Shown in pieces: positions 1 to 8,696 of a stretch of 59,367 nt of DNA; within the stretch, counting starts at the first letter, position 1, and each line of letters begins with the position of its first letter. Under the pieces are notes generated by a model that was given only the letters and a program-made list of their open reading frames with translations, was not told the DNA's origin and searched no databases. Origin of the DNA: Propionibacteriaceae bacterium (GTDB taxonomy: Bacteria > Actinomycetota > Actinomycetes > Propionibacteriales > Propionibacteriaceae); the NCBI GenBank assembly GCA_030532825.1, contig JAUNKK010000008.1, forward strand, positions 1 to 59,367, in the 5' to 3' direction. Both the position numbers and the translations under genes were made by a program.

Positions 1-352
1 GACCGATGGTGAAATAGCCCGGCAGCACATAGGCGTAGGGCATGAGGAACTGCGACAACCGTCCCGGCAGTCCGTCAATGAACAGGTTCATGCTGGCGAA
101 GAACAGCAGGGCACCGCCAATACCGAAGATCATGGCCAATAGGGCCTGAATGATCTTGTCGAGCACGGGAACGCCGAGGCTAAACCATTCCGGATAGTAA
201 GCCAGCGCCAGGAAGGCATTCCCGACGAACCACCCAATCAGCACCATGCCGAGCAAACCCATGGTCGCCCGGGACCAACGGGCCGGGCTGGATGCCCTTT
301 TCTCGTCCGGTGGTGCTGTGGGCTGAACCACAGCTTCTGTTGACTCGCTCAT
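1..352 (-). CDS. Sugar ABC transporter permease, N-terminal part (cut by window edge)
   Basis: About 117 residues of the amino end are visible. A polar, Pro/Ala-rich cytoplasmic start (MSESTEAVVQ) is followed by two clear hydrophobic segments around residues 36-60 and 72-100, as expected for the MalF-type permease of a carbohydrate ABC importer. The ATG overlaps the stop of the upstream solute-binding protein gene (TGATG), so the two are translationally coupled in one operon read leftwards. The EAA loop that would prove the family lies outside the window, so the assignment rests on the two membrane segments and the neighbour. Confidence 0.75.
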   Translation of the reverse strand, partial: MSESTEAVVQPTAPPDEKRASSPARWSRATMGLLGMVLIGWFVGNAFLALAYYPEWFSLGVPVLDKIIQALLAMIFGIGGALLFFASMNLFIDGLPGRLSQFLMPYAYVLPGYFTIG

Positions 353-1692
353 CATTTCGGCCAAGAGTTCTCGATCTCGGTGGTCACCTGTTCAGCCGTC
401 TTGGTGCCTGACAGGAAATCGACCATGCCCGTCCAGAAGGATCCGCCACCCACGGCATTCGGCATGAGGTCCGATCCGTCATAGCGGAACACCGTCGCGC
501 TAGTCGCCATCTCGGCGATCGTTCGCGTGGTCTGGTTCGGGTAATTGTTCATGTCGAACGTCTTGTGCGGGGACAGCCAGCCACCGACCTGGGCCCACTC
601 GGCCCCGAACTGGTCGCTGGTAAGGAACTTCATGACGGCGATGGAGTCCTCGTCGTTGCCGTTGAACAGAGCCGCGATGTCGCCACCACCCAGCATCGGC
701 TTGCCCTCGTAGCCACCGTCGTACGGCGGGTACGCGAACGTGCCGACGGCGTTGTCCAGATCCGCCTGGACGGTGGTGGGCAACATGGAGGCGACGAAGT
801 TGCCCTGCCGCATGAAGTAGCACTTCGGCGGGGTCTCAAACGCCGGGTTCATGGTGGTCCCGAAGTTGGTGGCCAGGATGCCCTGGGTGCCGCCGTAAAC
901 GTTGCCGTCCGTGAGGGCGAGCTTGCCGAACTCCTCAAAAGCCGCGACGATGCGGGGATCGTTGAACGGAATCTGGTGGCTGGTCCACTGGTCATAGACA
1001 TCGGGGCCGTGCATCCGCAGCACGATCTCTTCGATCCAGTCCGTGGCGGGCCAGCCGGTCGCTGCGTCCGATTCAACGCCGAGGCACCACGGGGCTGTGC
1101 CGGTCGCCTTGACCTGGTCAGAGACCGTGGCAAGCTCCTGCATGGTCTGCGGGCTCGTGTTCAATCCCAGGCTGGTGTAGGAGGCCGGGTACCAGACGAT
1201 GGACTTCACCGCCATGCGCATGGGCGCTCCGTACACGCGCCCGTTGTAGCGGGCGGCCTCCAGGAAGCCCGGCACCAGCGACGAGTCCAGGGAGTCATAG
1301 TCCAGGTAGGAGTCGATAGGCTGAATCCGCTTGTCCGCGGCTGCCTCCAGGAGACCGCCCGGCTGCGGGTACAGGGCGATGTCCGGGGTGTCGCCCGAAC
1401 GAATCTTGGTTTTAATGAGCGTGGTGAAATCATCGCTGTTGGAGTATTCGATGTCGATGCCAGTTTCCTGCTCGAACTTTGCCAGTGAAGCCTCGAAAGC
1501 GGCTTTCTCGTCGCCACCGAATGCGCCGAAGATCGTGACCTTCTTGTCACCATCAGTGCTGCCGCCATCGGCGACCCAATCACCTCCTCCCGACGCCGTG
1601 CTGTTGTTCGGGTTCTGAAGGCATCCGCTGACACCTACAGCCACCACCACCGCCAGTGCCAGGCACGCGCCGCGCTGCCGTAGCCGACCCAT
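352..1692 (-). CDS. Extracellular sugar-binding lipoprotein of an ABC importer (family 1 SBP)
   Basis: This is a 446-residue lipoprotein that would capture a sugar or glycoside outside the membrane and deliver it to the permease encoded next. The signal peptide MGRLRQRGACLALAVV ends in the lipobox VSGC. The mature part starts with a Gly/Ser linker and then shows the family pattern: KVTIFGAFGG, a segment like FEQETGIDIEYS, and DIALYPQPG. The start at 1692 was preferred to an earlier ATG because GGGAGAGG sits three bases before it and the lipobox is then at a normal distance. The substrate cannot be read from the sequence; the fold and length resemble alpha-glucoside binders. Confidence 0.85.
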   Translation of the reverse strand: MGRLRQRGACLALAVVVAVGVSGCLQNPNNSTASGGGDWVADGGSTDGDKKVTIFGAFGGDEKAAFEASLAKFEQETGIDIEYSNSDDFTTLIKTKIRSGDTPDIALYPQPGGLLEAAADKRIQPIDSYLDYDSLDSSLVPGFLEAARYNGRVYGAPMRMAVKSIVWYPASYTSLGLNTSPQTMQELATVSDQVKATGTAPWCLGVESDAATGWPATDWIEEIVLRMHGPDVYDQWTSHQIPFNDPRIVAAFEEFGKLALTDGNVYGGTQGILATNFGTTMNPAFETPPKCYFMRQGNFVASMLPTTVQADLDNAVGTFAYPPYDGGYEGKPMLGGGDIAALFNGNDEDSIAVMKFLTSDQFGAEWAQVGGWLSPHKTFDMNNYPNQTTRTIAEMATSATVFRYDGSDLMPNAVGGGSFWTGMVDFLSGTKTAEQVTTEIENSWPK

Positions 1693-1824
1693 CGACCTCT
1701 CCCTTCCATGGTCACGTAGAGGGCACAAGCCGTAATCTACCGGTCATTTGCTCAATTGGGGAGAGAAATTGGGCAACCAATGCCACGAAAAACCTAGGGA
1801 CGCGGTGGTGAGGCTGGCAACGCG

Positions 1825-1852
1825 AAGGCCGGACCTCACGGGGTCCGGCCTT
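1825..1852 (-). terminator. Hairpin downstream of the FHA gene
   Basis: A perfect inverted repeat AAGGCCGGACC/GGTCCGGCCTT with a six-base loop lies 27 bases past the FHA gene stop. It has no real T-tract on the minus strand, so termination efficiency is uncertain. It separates the FHA gene from the sugar importer operon. Confidence 0.6.
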
Positions 1853-1878
1853 TCACTCTCAGGGGCTCGCTGGCAGCG

Positions 1879-2877
1879 CTAGCGGGCGCGTTCGACGCGA
1901 AGGCTGACGCCGTCACCCAGGTTCAGCACCGTTCCGATAGTCACCGTCACCGAATCGCCGTTCTCCAGCAGGTAGGGCTCCTCCCCCGCCGGCTGGACGG
2001 TGGTGCCGTTCGTAGAGTTCAGATCCGTGACGCGCGCCTCCCGACCCACGGGCTCAATGAGGAGGTGGCTGCGGGAGATGTCGTTGCCGGGGCTCGGAAC
2101 CCGCAACGACCCGGAACCCATGGGGCCGCGACCCGCGTCCGGCGCCCGACCGACCACGAGGCCACCCGAGACGTTGGTGAACTCCCCTGTGTTGACCTGA
2201 ATGCCGATGCCCAGCGGCGAGTACTGCTCCTCGTGGAAGGTCTGCTCGACGGGGCGCTGGAACTGGGAGTCCTCAATGTGACGCGCCGGGTCGATGGAGG
2301 TGGCCATCGACGGCTCCGGCGCTGCGACGGGTTCCAGCGGCTCCGGCGCGGGCGACGGCGCCGGGGGAACGGGCTCGGGCAGCACGTTGTTCGTGTCGGG
2401 GAAACGCACCAGCTGGTCCGGGTCAGTGCTGATCACCAGCGACGACGCCCCCACGGCACCGGCGATCAACGGCAGGTGCAGCACCTGATCGGGATCCGCA
2501 AGCCCCATCTCAATGCGCAGCGTCCTGACGGCCCCGAAGTGCCCCTCGTGCCAGGTCAGCGCGCCCTCACCGTCGAGCGCCGTCTGACCCGTGGCGGCAT
2601 CCACCACGGCGACACGGCCGCGAGCCAGGCCATGCAGGGCACCGCCGTCCCACACGAACGCGGCGAAGTCCGGCATCTGGTCCAGCGAGTAGCCGCGAAG
2701 CAACTCCATCAAAGACCCCAGCGATCCGGCGGCCTGCATATCCGTCCACAACTGCCCCACCAGGGTCGACATCTTCGGCGGCGCAGGCTGCATCACGGCG
2801 ACCAGCCGCGGGCCGGCCAAGACCAGCCACTGGCCCGGCGTGTAGGTCAGCCGCCAAGGACCCAAAGGAAGCGACAT
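1879..2877 (-). CDS. FHA domain protein
   Basis: This is a 332-residue protein with a C-terminal forkhead-associated domain at about residues 240-330, which binds phosphothreonine peptides. The diagnostic positions are visible: LVVGRAPDAG, then DISRSHLLIE and DLNSTNGT. The first 170 residues form an unrecognised globular domain, followed by a Pro/Glu/Ala-rich linker (PEPVPPAPSPAPEPLEP). The ATG at 2877 has GGGAG five bases upstream; a GTG three bases earlier is possible. In actinobacteria such proteins are usually targets or partners of Ser/Thr kinases, but no kinase or phosphatase is adjacent, so the partner is unknown. Confidence 0.85.
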   Translation of the reverse strand: MSLPLGPWRLTYTPGQWLVLAGPRLVAVMQPAPPKMSTLVGQLWTDMQAAGSLGSLMELLRGYSLDQMPDFAAFVWDGGALHGLARGRVAVVDAATGQTALDGEGALTWHEGHFGAVRTLRIEMGLADPDQVLHLPLIAGAVGASSLVISTDPDQLVRFPDTNNVLPEPVPPAPSPAPEPLEPVAAPEPSMATSIDPARHIEDSQFQRPVEQTFHEEQYSPLGIGIQVNTGEFTNVSGGLVVGRAPDAGRGPMGSGSLRVPSPGNDISRSHLLIEPVGREARVTDLNSTNGTTVQPAGEEPYLLENGDSVTVTIGTVLNLGDGVSLRVERAR

Positions 2878-3006
2878 CACTTCTCCCGTCGTCAGATTTG
2901 GTCACCAGCCTAGTAGCAAGAAGGGCGTCTAGGGGAAGCCGCGGCGGCCTGGCGTCGTCAGATCCGCCAAAAGGCTGACTTCCAGATCTGTGGAATCCGG
3001 CCAAAA

Positions 3007-3043
3007 GTGAGTGGGTTGGGGCAGGTGCCCCGCCGTCACTCAC
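3007..3043 (-). terminator. Intrinsic terminator of ileS overlapping its stop codon
   Basis: GTGAGTG pairs with CACTCAC, and GGGGC/GCCCC pairs inside around a four-base loop. On the minus strand the stem is followed by TTTT. The outer 3-prime-facing arm contains the ileS stop codon, so the terminator starts inside the gene. Confidence 0.7.
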
Positions 3044-6000
3044 TCTTGGCGATGTGGATCCGCAGGCCCAGTTCCGAGTCTTCGACGGTGGGCTGATCGA
3101 CGTCCCCATGCTCTAGGTCGAGGGCCAGGACTTCGTCGGCGATCAGGTCGGCGTGTTCGACGATGGCCTCGGCCAGCTTGGCTTCGGCGGCCAGGCGCAG
3201 CCGGATCCGGTCGGAGACGTCCAGCCCCGAGGCCTTGCGGGCCTCCTGCACGACGCGGATCACCTCCCGCGCCAGGCCAGCACGCACCAGTTCCGGGGTG
3301 AGCTCCAAGTCGAGGGCCACGGTCTCGCCCTGCTCGTTCACCACGCTCCAGCCCTCGCGTGGCCGCTCGGTCAGCAGCACCTCGTCGGCGTTCACCGCCA
3401 CGGCCTCGCCGTCGACCTGCACGGTCGACGTGCCGTGTTCGCGTAGGTCCTGGGCCAGCTGCTCCGCATCAGCGGCGGCAATGGCTGCCGCAACCTGCGG
3501 GGTGCGCTTTCCGAAGCGCTTCCCGAGCGCCCGGAAGTTGCCTTTTGCCGAGTGGTCGACGAGATCCCCGGCGGAGGTGAACGACGCGATGTCTTGCACG
3601 TTCAGTTCAGAGCGCACCTCGGCAATGAGCTCCTTCGTCAACTCCGCCAGCGCCGCCGTGGGCACCAGCATCCGCTTGAGAACCTGCCGCACCTTCATTC
3701 GCGACTCGGCGCGGGCCGCACGGCCCAGTTCCACTAGGCGGCGGGTGGTGGCCATGGCCTGCGACAGGCGCGCGTCAATCAGCGACTCATCCGCCACAGG
3801 CCAGGCGGCCAAGTGCACCGACTCGGGGCCATCCGGGTCGGTGACGGCGAACAGGTCCTGCCACACGCGCTCCGTCACGAAAGGCATGATCGGGGCCAGC
3901 AGCCGGGTGACGACATGCAGGGTTTCGTGCAGCGTCGTCAGCGCCCCGTCATCGCCCGCCCAGAAGCGGCGACGGGAACGTCGCACGTACCAGTTCGACA
4001 GGTCATCGACGAAAGCCGCCAGCAGCGAACCCGCCTTTTGCGTGTCGAAGTCCTCCAGGGCGACGGTGGCGTCGCGGACCAGCTCGTTTGTGGCAGAAAC
4101 CAGCCACCGGTCGAGGACATGGCGGTCGGCCACGGCCGGGGCCACCCCGCCGGGCGCCCAGCCCGCAGCCCGCGCATACAGCGACTGGAAAGCGACGGTG
4201 TTCCAGAAGGTCAGCAGCACCTTCCGCACGGTCTCCGCGATGGTGTTGTGGCCGACCCGTCGCGCCACCCACGGCGACCCGGAGCAGGCCATGAACCAGC
4301 GGACAGCGTCGGCACCGTGGCTGTCCATGAGCGGGATGGGCTCCAGGATGTTCCCGAGATGCTTGCTCATCTTGCGGCCGTCCTCGGCGAGGATGTGGCC
4401 AAGGCACACGACGTTGCGGTAGCTGGACTGGTCAAACACCAGAGTGCCGACCGCCATCAGCGAGTAGAACCAGCCGCGGGTCTGGTCGATGGCCTCACAG
4501 ATGAAGTCAGCCGGGTAGTTCGCCTCTAGTTTCTCCGCCGAGCCGGGCGCGTGCGGATAGCCCCACTGCGCAAACGGCATGGCGCCGGAGTCGAACCAGG
4601 CGTCGATCACCTCAGGGACCCGCCGGTAGGTGGCCCCGTCGCGCACGATCTCGACGTCGTCGATAAACGGGCGGTGCGGGTCCAGATCGCTCAGGTCGCG
4701 ACCGGCCAACTCGCTCAGCTCCGCCAGGGAGCCGACGCAGATCAGGTCCTGCGGGTCGGCAACGTTGCGCCAGATGGGCAGGGGCGTCCCCCAGTAGCGG
4801 CTCCTAGACAGCGCCCAGTCGATGTTGTTGTTCAGCCAGTCGCCGTAACGGCCGTGCTTGATCGAATCCGGGTACCAGGTGGTGGCCTCGTTTTGGGCCA
4901 GCAGCTGCTCCTTGATGCGGGTGGTGCGGATGTACCACGACGGCTGGGCGTAGTACAGCAGCGGGGTGTGGCAGCGCCAGCAGTGCGGGTAGGTGTGCAG
5001 GTAGTCGAGCTTGCGGAACAGCAATCCGCGGGCGTCCAGGTCTGCCACCAGACCGGCGTCGGCGTCCTTGAAGAACTGGCCGCCCACCTGAGGTATGTCG
5101 TCGGCGAAGCGGCCGTCGGCGGTGATGGGGTTGACGAACGGCAGCCCGTAGCCGCGACACACCCGCATGTCGTCCTCGCCGAAGGCGGGGGCCTGGTGGA
5201 CCAGGCCGGTGCCGTCGGAGGTGGTGACGTAGTCGGCCAGCACCACGTAGTTGGCGGGCTCGGGGAACTCGATGAGGTCGAAGGGCCGCCGATAGCCCCA
5301 GCGCTCCATCTCGGAGCCACGGAAGTTCTGGCCGCGGCTCCACTCATCGCCCAGCACCGTGTCGAACAGCGGCTCGGCCACCACCAGGGTGCCGTATTCG
5401 GGGTGCGTGGCCACCACGTAGTCGACGTCGGGATGGACGGCGACGGCCGTGTTCGACACGAGCGTCCAGGGGGTGGTGGTCCACACCAGCAGGTCGGCCT
5501 GATCGGCGAGCGGCCCCGAGGTGACGGGGAAGCGCACATAGACCGACGGGTCGGTGACGTCCTCGTAGCCCTGCGCCAGTTCGTGATCCGACAAGGTGGT
5601 GCCGCAGCGCGGGCAGTAGGGGGCCACGCGGTAGTCCTCCTGGAGCAGGCCCTTGTCGAAGATCTGCTTCAGCGCCCACCAGCATGACTGCACGTACTCG
5701 GGGGTCATGGTGACGTAGGCGTCGTCGAGGTTGACCCAGTAGCCCATGCGACGGGTCAGCTCCGCGAAGGCGTCGACGTGACGCAGCACGGACTCGCGGC
5801 ATTTCGCGTTGAACGCCTCCACCCCGTAGGCCTCGATGTCGGGTTTGCCGGAGAAGCCGAGTTCTTTCTCGACGGCGAGCTCGACGGGCAGGCCGTGGCA
5901 GTCCCAGCCGGCTTTGCGGTCGACGTGGTAGCCCTGCATGGTCTTGAACCGCGGGAACAGGTCCTTGAACACCCGCGCCTCGATGTGATGCGTGCCCGGC

Positions 6001-6164
6001 ATCCCGTTGGCGGTCGGCGGGCCCTCGAAGAAGGTCCAGGGCTGGCCGCCCTCGGAGGCCTCAAGAGATTTCGCGAAAGTACCCCGCTCGGCCCACAGCG
6101 CGATGATCTCGTGCTCCAAGGCAGGGAAATCGACAGCAGCAGGGACCGCATTGTAGGAACTCAT
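3036..6164 (-). CDS. ileS: Isoleucyl-tRNA synthetase, type 2 (altered HIGH motif)
   Basis: This 1042-residue class I enzyme charges tRNA-Ile with isoleucine. The Rossmann signature near residues 48-64 reads GPPTANGMPGTHHIEAR, so the usual HxGH is replaced by GTHH. KMSKH lies at 598-602. Cys pairs are seen in CPRCG and CWRCH, and the C-terminal anticodon-binding part is full length. The GxHH arrangement and the eukaryote-like length are those of IleRS2, a group known for mupirocin resistance. The ATG at 6164 follows the SD sequence ACCGGAGG. Expression is probably controlled by the T-box leader immediately upstream. The gene stands alone, with its own terminator. Confidence 0.97.
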   Translation of the reverse strand: MSSYNAVPAAVDFPALEHEIIALWAERGTFAKSLEASEGGQPWTFFEGPPTANGMPGTHHIEARVFKDLFPRFKTMQGYHVDRKAGWDCHGLPVELAVEKELGFSGKPDIEAYGVEAFNAKCRESVLRHVDAFAELTRRMGYWVNLDDAYVTMTPEYVQSCWWALKQIFDKGLLQEDYRVAPYCPRCGTTLSDHELAQGYEDVTDPSVYVRFPVTSGPLADQADLLVWTTTPWTLVSNTAVAVHPDVDYVVATHPEYGTLVVAEPLFDTVLGDEWSRGQNFRGSEMERWGYRRPFDLIEFPEPANYVVLADYVTTSDGTGLVHQAPAFGEDDMRVCRGYGLPFVNPITADGRFADDIPQVGGQFFKDADAGLVADLDARGLLFRKLDYLHTYPHCWRCHTPLLYYAQPSWYIRTTRIKEQLLAQNEATTWYPDSIKHGRYGDWLNNNIDWALSRSRYWGTPLPIWRNVADPQDLICVGSLAELSELAGRDLSDLDPHRPFIDDVEIVRDGATYRRVPEVIDAWFDSGAMPFAQWGYPHAPGSAEKLEANYPADFICEAIDQTRGWFYSLMAVGTLVFDQSSYRNVVCLGHILAEDGRKMSKHLGNILEPIPLMDSHGADAVRWFMACSGSPWVARRVGHNTIAETVRKVLLTFWNTVAFQSLYARAAGWAPGGVAPAVADRHVLDRWLVSATNELVRDATVALEDFDTQKAGSLLAAFVDDLSNWYVRRSRRRFWAGDDGALTTLHETLHVVTRLLAPIMPFVTERVWQDLFAVTDPDGPESVHLAAWPVADESLIDARLSQAMATTRRLVELGRAARAESRMKVRQVLKRMLVPTAALAELTKELIAEVRSELNVQDIASFTSAGDLVDHSAKGNFRALGKRFGKRTPQVAAAIAAADAEQLAQDLREHGTSTVQVDGEAVAVNADEVLLTERPREGWSVVNEQGETVALDLELTPELVRAGLAREVIRVVQEARKASGLDVSDRIRLRLAAEAKLAEAIVEHADLIADEVLALDLEHGDVDQPTVEDSELGLRIHIAKSE

Positions 6165-6166
6165 CT

Positions 6167-6350
6167 AGACCTCCGGTTGACGAACACGACCGGAGGGACG
6201 AGCCGAGGCCCGCGGTACCACCCTCCTTGGGCGCGAATCCGCGCCCCACTCGAGTGTCGCTCGCAGCCGGTTCTAATAAGCTCTCGCCGTTCTTCCGGCA
6301 GCTCCGGGGTGATGGCCCCATCGTCGCCTTGCGATGCCCGTCAATTATGG
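6167..6350 (-). promoter_or_regulatory. Translational T-box riboswitch controlling ileS
   Basis: On the minus strand the T-box core AGGGTGGTACCGCG is at 6224-6211, so UGGU is available to pair with the tRNA acceptor end. A GGGCGCG/CGCGCCC hairpin precedes it. Further upstream GGGG/CCCC encloses a loop with the isoleucine specifier codon AUC at 6313-6311, which is the very short stem I known from actinobacterial ileS T-boxes. The SD ACCGGAGG (6177-6170) is exactly complementary to CCTCCGGT at 6196-6189, so uncharged tRNA-Ile should free the SD and switch on translation. No T-tract terminator is present. Confidence 0.93.
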
Positions 6351-6384
6351 GCCCGATGGCGGGAAACCGGAAATCCAGTCCGCG

Positions 6385-8436
6385 TCAGCCCTTCAGCACG
6401 CTGTGCCGGAACAGTTCCGCGCCCTTGGCGTAGTACAGGTACCCGTCCGCGCCGAGGCTGAGTCCCATGATCCAGGCATCGCCGGGGCCGCTGCTGGCGA
6501 TCACATGGGCGGCGGCCATGTTCCCGGTGGGGATGGCGCGTAGTTGCCCTCCGACGACGGCGTACAGCACCCCGTCGCGTTCGAGCATCCAGCTTCGGTT
6601 GACCTCAGTCCTGGTCGTCAGCCGCTGTCCGGTGACCTTCCCATCAATCAGCGAGAACACGTGCTGGCCGGTGATGCCGTACAGCACCCCGTCGGCGCCG
6701 ACGGTCAGACCCGTCACCGCCACCTGCTTCTCGAAGACCCGGGTGATGGCGGTGACCTTCTCCTGGGTGAGGTCGAACTCGACGACGTAGGCCTCATCGG
6801 TCCCAGCGAACGTGTCGTGGCCGCCGCGTTTGCTGGTGCCCATGTAGATCTTGTCTCCGCGGTGTGCCAGCGAGATCGGGGCAAGGTCGGTTAGCAGAGT
6901 GCGGTCGAGGCCGTCGGCGTAGTTGAGGTTGCGGAACGGGTAGGTCTTCAGCGTCTTGTCCCGATAGACGCTAAGTGCCCCGCCGAGCTTCTCGCTGCTT
7001 GGCACTGATCCGAAGGCGAAGTTCCCATTGCCCAGGGAAATCGCCGCATAGGGGCGATCCTGGTCGAACCCGATCTTGTGGGTGACGGCCTCGTCCGGTT
7101 TGCTGAGCGACTGGATTCGGATAGTGCCGCCCGGGTAGAGGCCGGTGGCGAGCAAGTCGCCGTCGGAGACCATGCTCTCGGCCTGCGAGGCGGGGAAGTC
7201 GGGCATGGCGTAGCTGGTTTCGGCGGTGGTCTGGCCCGGAGTGACCTCCAGCAGCGCTGCCGTGGTCATGTACCACGAGGCGTAGAGCTTGTCGCCCGCA
7301 GCGGCCATGGATTGGATGACGCGCGGCCCCACCGTCAGCAGGTCGGGGTACAGGTTTACCGTGCCGGTGGCGAGGTTGGCGACGCTCACCTCGCCGGAGT
7401 GCATCTCGCTAGAGACGAACCAGTCGGCGCTGGCGAAACTCAACGGGCTCAGCCGACTGCGCAGGTTGTTGTCGTGCAGGACCGGAGTCGGCCCTGCGTC
7501 GGGTCCGGCGGTTGGGTCGTAGGAGTACAGCCAACGCCCGGACGTCTCCCCATGGTGTGCGAAGTACACCCTGGTAGGGTCCCCGGGGCGGGTCGCGAAA
7601 TGCCCCCTGAAGTTGCCGATATCCCGCAACTCGCCGGTTTCGAGGTTGAAGGCGACGGTGCCGCGCTCAGTAAGCTTGTCGGTGTACAGCCAGCCGCCAT
7701 GAACCTCTAGGTATTCGTAGTTTCCCTGAGCACCGCTGGACACCGGCACTTCGGTTTTCGTCCCGGAGGCGACGTTGACCTTCAGCACCTGCGCGCCGCT
7801 CGTGCCGACGTAGACGTGGCCGTCGGCGTAGTCGATGGCCTGCGCGTATTTGGCGTTAGTGACGGGGACACCGCCGGGAAGCAAACCCCATCCGTGGCCC
7901 TGACTCCAGGTGAGGATGTGCGCGCCAACCCCCTTCCCTTTCCCGTTGGTGCTGAGGTAGGCGGTGCCTGCCTCGTCCACAGCAATGTCCCAAATGGTTT
8001 CGAACTTCCCGTCCACCTGTGTCCAGCCAGCCTGGCTGGGGAGGCTGAGCTGGGTGATGCTCTCCGCTATGTCTTTGCTTGGGTCGTATCGGAACAGGTG
8101 GTGGGCGGCTCCGATGAGCAGGCTGCGGTCCGGCAGGGTCGCGAAGGCCCACGTCTGGACGTCGATGTCCTCCGTGCTAAGCGGGTGATGGGTGGAGGTC
8201 CCCGTCGTCAGATCGACGACGTTGAGCATGCCGCCCTTCGCGCTGGGAACCACGACCGCCACGGGAGTCCCGTCGGGGCGGACGGTTGTGCCGTAGTTGG
8301 GCACGTTCACTGGCGGCTCCGGCGGGGTGGGTAAGCGTTCCTCCTGTCCAGGTGCGCCGAGCGCGGGCTGAGGCAGCAGCACGGCGATAAACGACAGCAG
8401 GGCAGTTACGAATGCGGTTCTGACACGTTGCTTCAT
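6385..8436 (-). CDS. Secreted beta-propeller-like protein of unknown function
   Basis: This 683-residue exported protein starts with the signal peptide MKQRVRTAFVTALLSF and cleaves after a site like ALGA. The rest consists of repeated strands of the kind found in propellers (DRSLLIGAAHHLFRYD, DGHVYVGTSGAQVLKV, DGVLYGITGQHVFSL), each unit about 45-55 residues with a V/L-Y-x-G core. No catalytic residues, cell-wall sorting signal or membrane anchor were recognised. The ATG at 8436 was chosen because GGAGGAGG lies eight bases upstream and the signal peptide then begins correctly. It is monocistronic, downstream of a region with a 12-base palindrome and upstream of the ileS leader. A role in ligand binding or adhesion is only a guess. 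Confidence 0.8.
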   Translation of the reverse strand: MKQRVRTAFVTALLSFIAVLLPQPALGAPGQEERLPTPPEPPVNVPNYGTTVRPDGTPVAVVVPSAKGGMLNVVDLTTGTSTHHPLSTEDIDVQTWAFATLPDRSLLIGAAHHLFRYDPSKDIAESITQLSLPSQAGWTQVDGKFETIWDIAVDEAGTAYLSTNGKGKGVGAHILTWSQGHGWGLLPGGVPVTNAKYAQAIDYADGHVYVGTSGAQVLKVNVASGTKTEVPVSSGAQGNYEYLEVHGGWLYTDKLTERGTVAFNLETGELRDIGNFRGHFATRPGDPTRVYFAHHGETSGRWLYSYDPTAGPDAGPTPVLHDNNLRSRLSPLSFASADWFVSSEMHSGEVSVANLATGTVNLYPDLLTVGPRVIQSMAAAGDKLYASWYMTTAALLEVTPGQTTAETSYAMPDFPASQAESMVSDGDLLATGLYPGGTIRIQSLSKPDEAVTHKIGFDQDRPYAAISLGNGNFAFGSVPSSEKLGGALSVYRDKTLKTYPFRNLNYADGLDRTLLTDLAPISLAHRGDKIYMGTSKRGGHDTFAGTDEAYVVEFDLTQEKVTAITRVFEKQVAVTGLTVGADGVLYGITGQHVFSLIDGKVTGQRLTTRTEVNRSWMLERDGVLYAVVGGQLRAIPTGNMAAAHVIASSGPGDAWIMGLSLGADGYLYYAKGAELFRHSVLKG

Positions 8437-8548
8437 CGGTGGGTCCTCCTCCTGCAACAACCCTAGATACAGGCCATTGAATCGTTCAAGAGCTCCCCTG
8501 TCGTCCCCTCGTCTCCCCGCTACCCCCTACCCGCTACCCGCCGGACGG

Positions 8549-8560
8549 TAACAGCTGTTA
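8549..8560. promoter_or_regulatory. 12-base palindrome, possible operator
   Basis: TAACAGCTGTTA is a perfect palindrome about 110 bases upstream of the start of the secreted propeller gene. It may be a repressor or activator site, but no matching regulator is adjacent. Confidence 0.3.
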
Positions 8561-8696
8561 AGTTGCCAGCTCGCCCCCCTCCTGCGCTCAGTGCGGAACA
8601 CCACAAGCTTCACCCACGCAGGCGAGGCCGGCCGCGCCATCAACGATCAACAGGAGGCATCGGCGGTGTCATAGGGTCGTAGCAACGGTGCTTGTC

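Noticed and set aside
1752-1775. CAATT/AATTG dyad upstream of the sugar-binding lipoprotein gene as an operator
   Set aside because: Only five-base arms with imperfect surroundings; too weak to report as a site.
2065-2913. Long open frame on the plus strand opposite the FHA gene
   Set aside because: GC-rich shadow frame full of Arg and His with no SD; the minus strand frame has clear FHA motifs.
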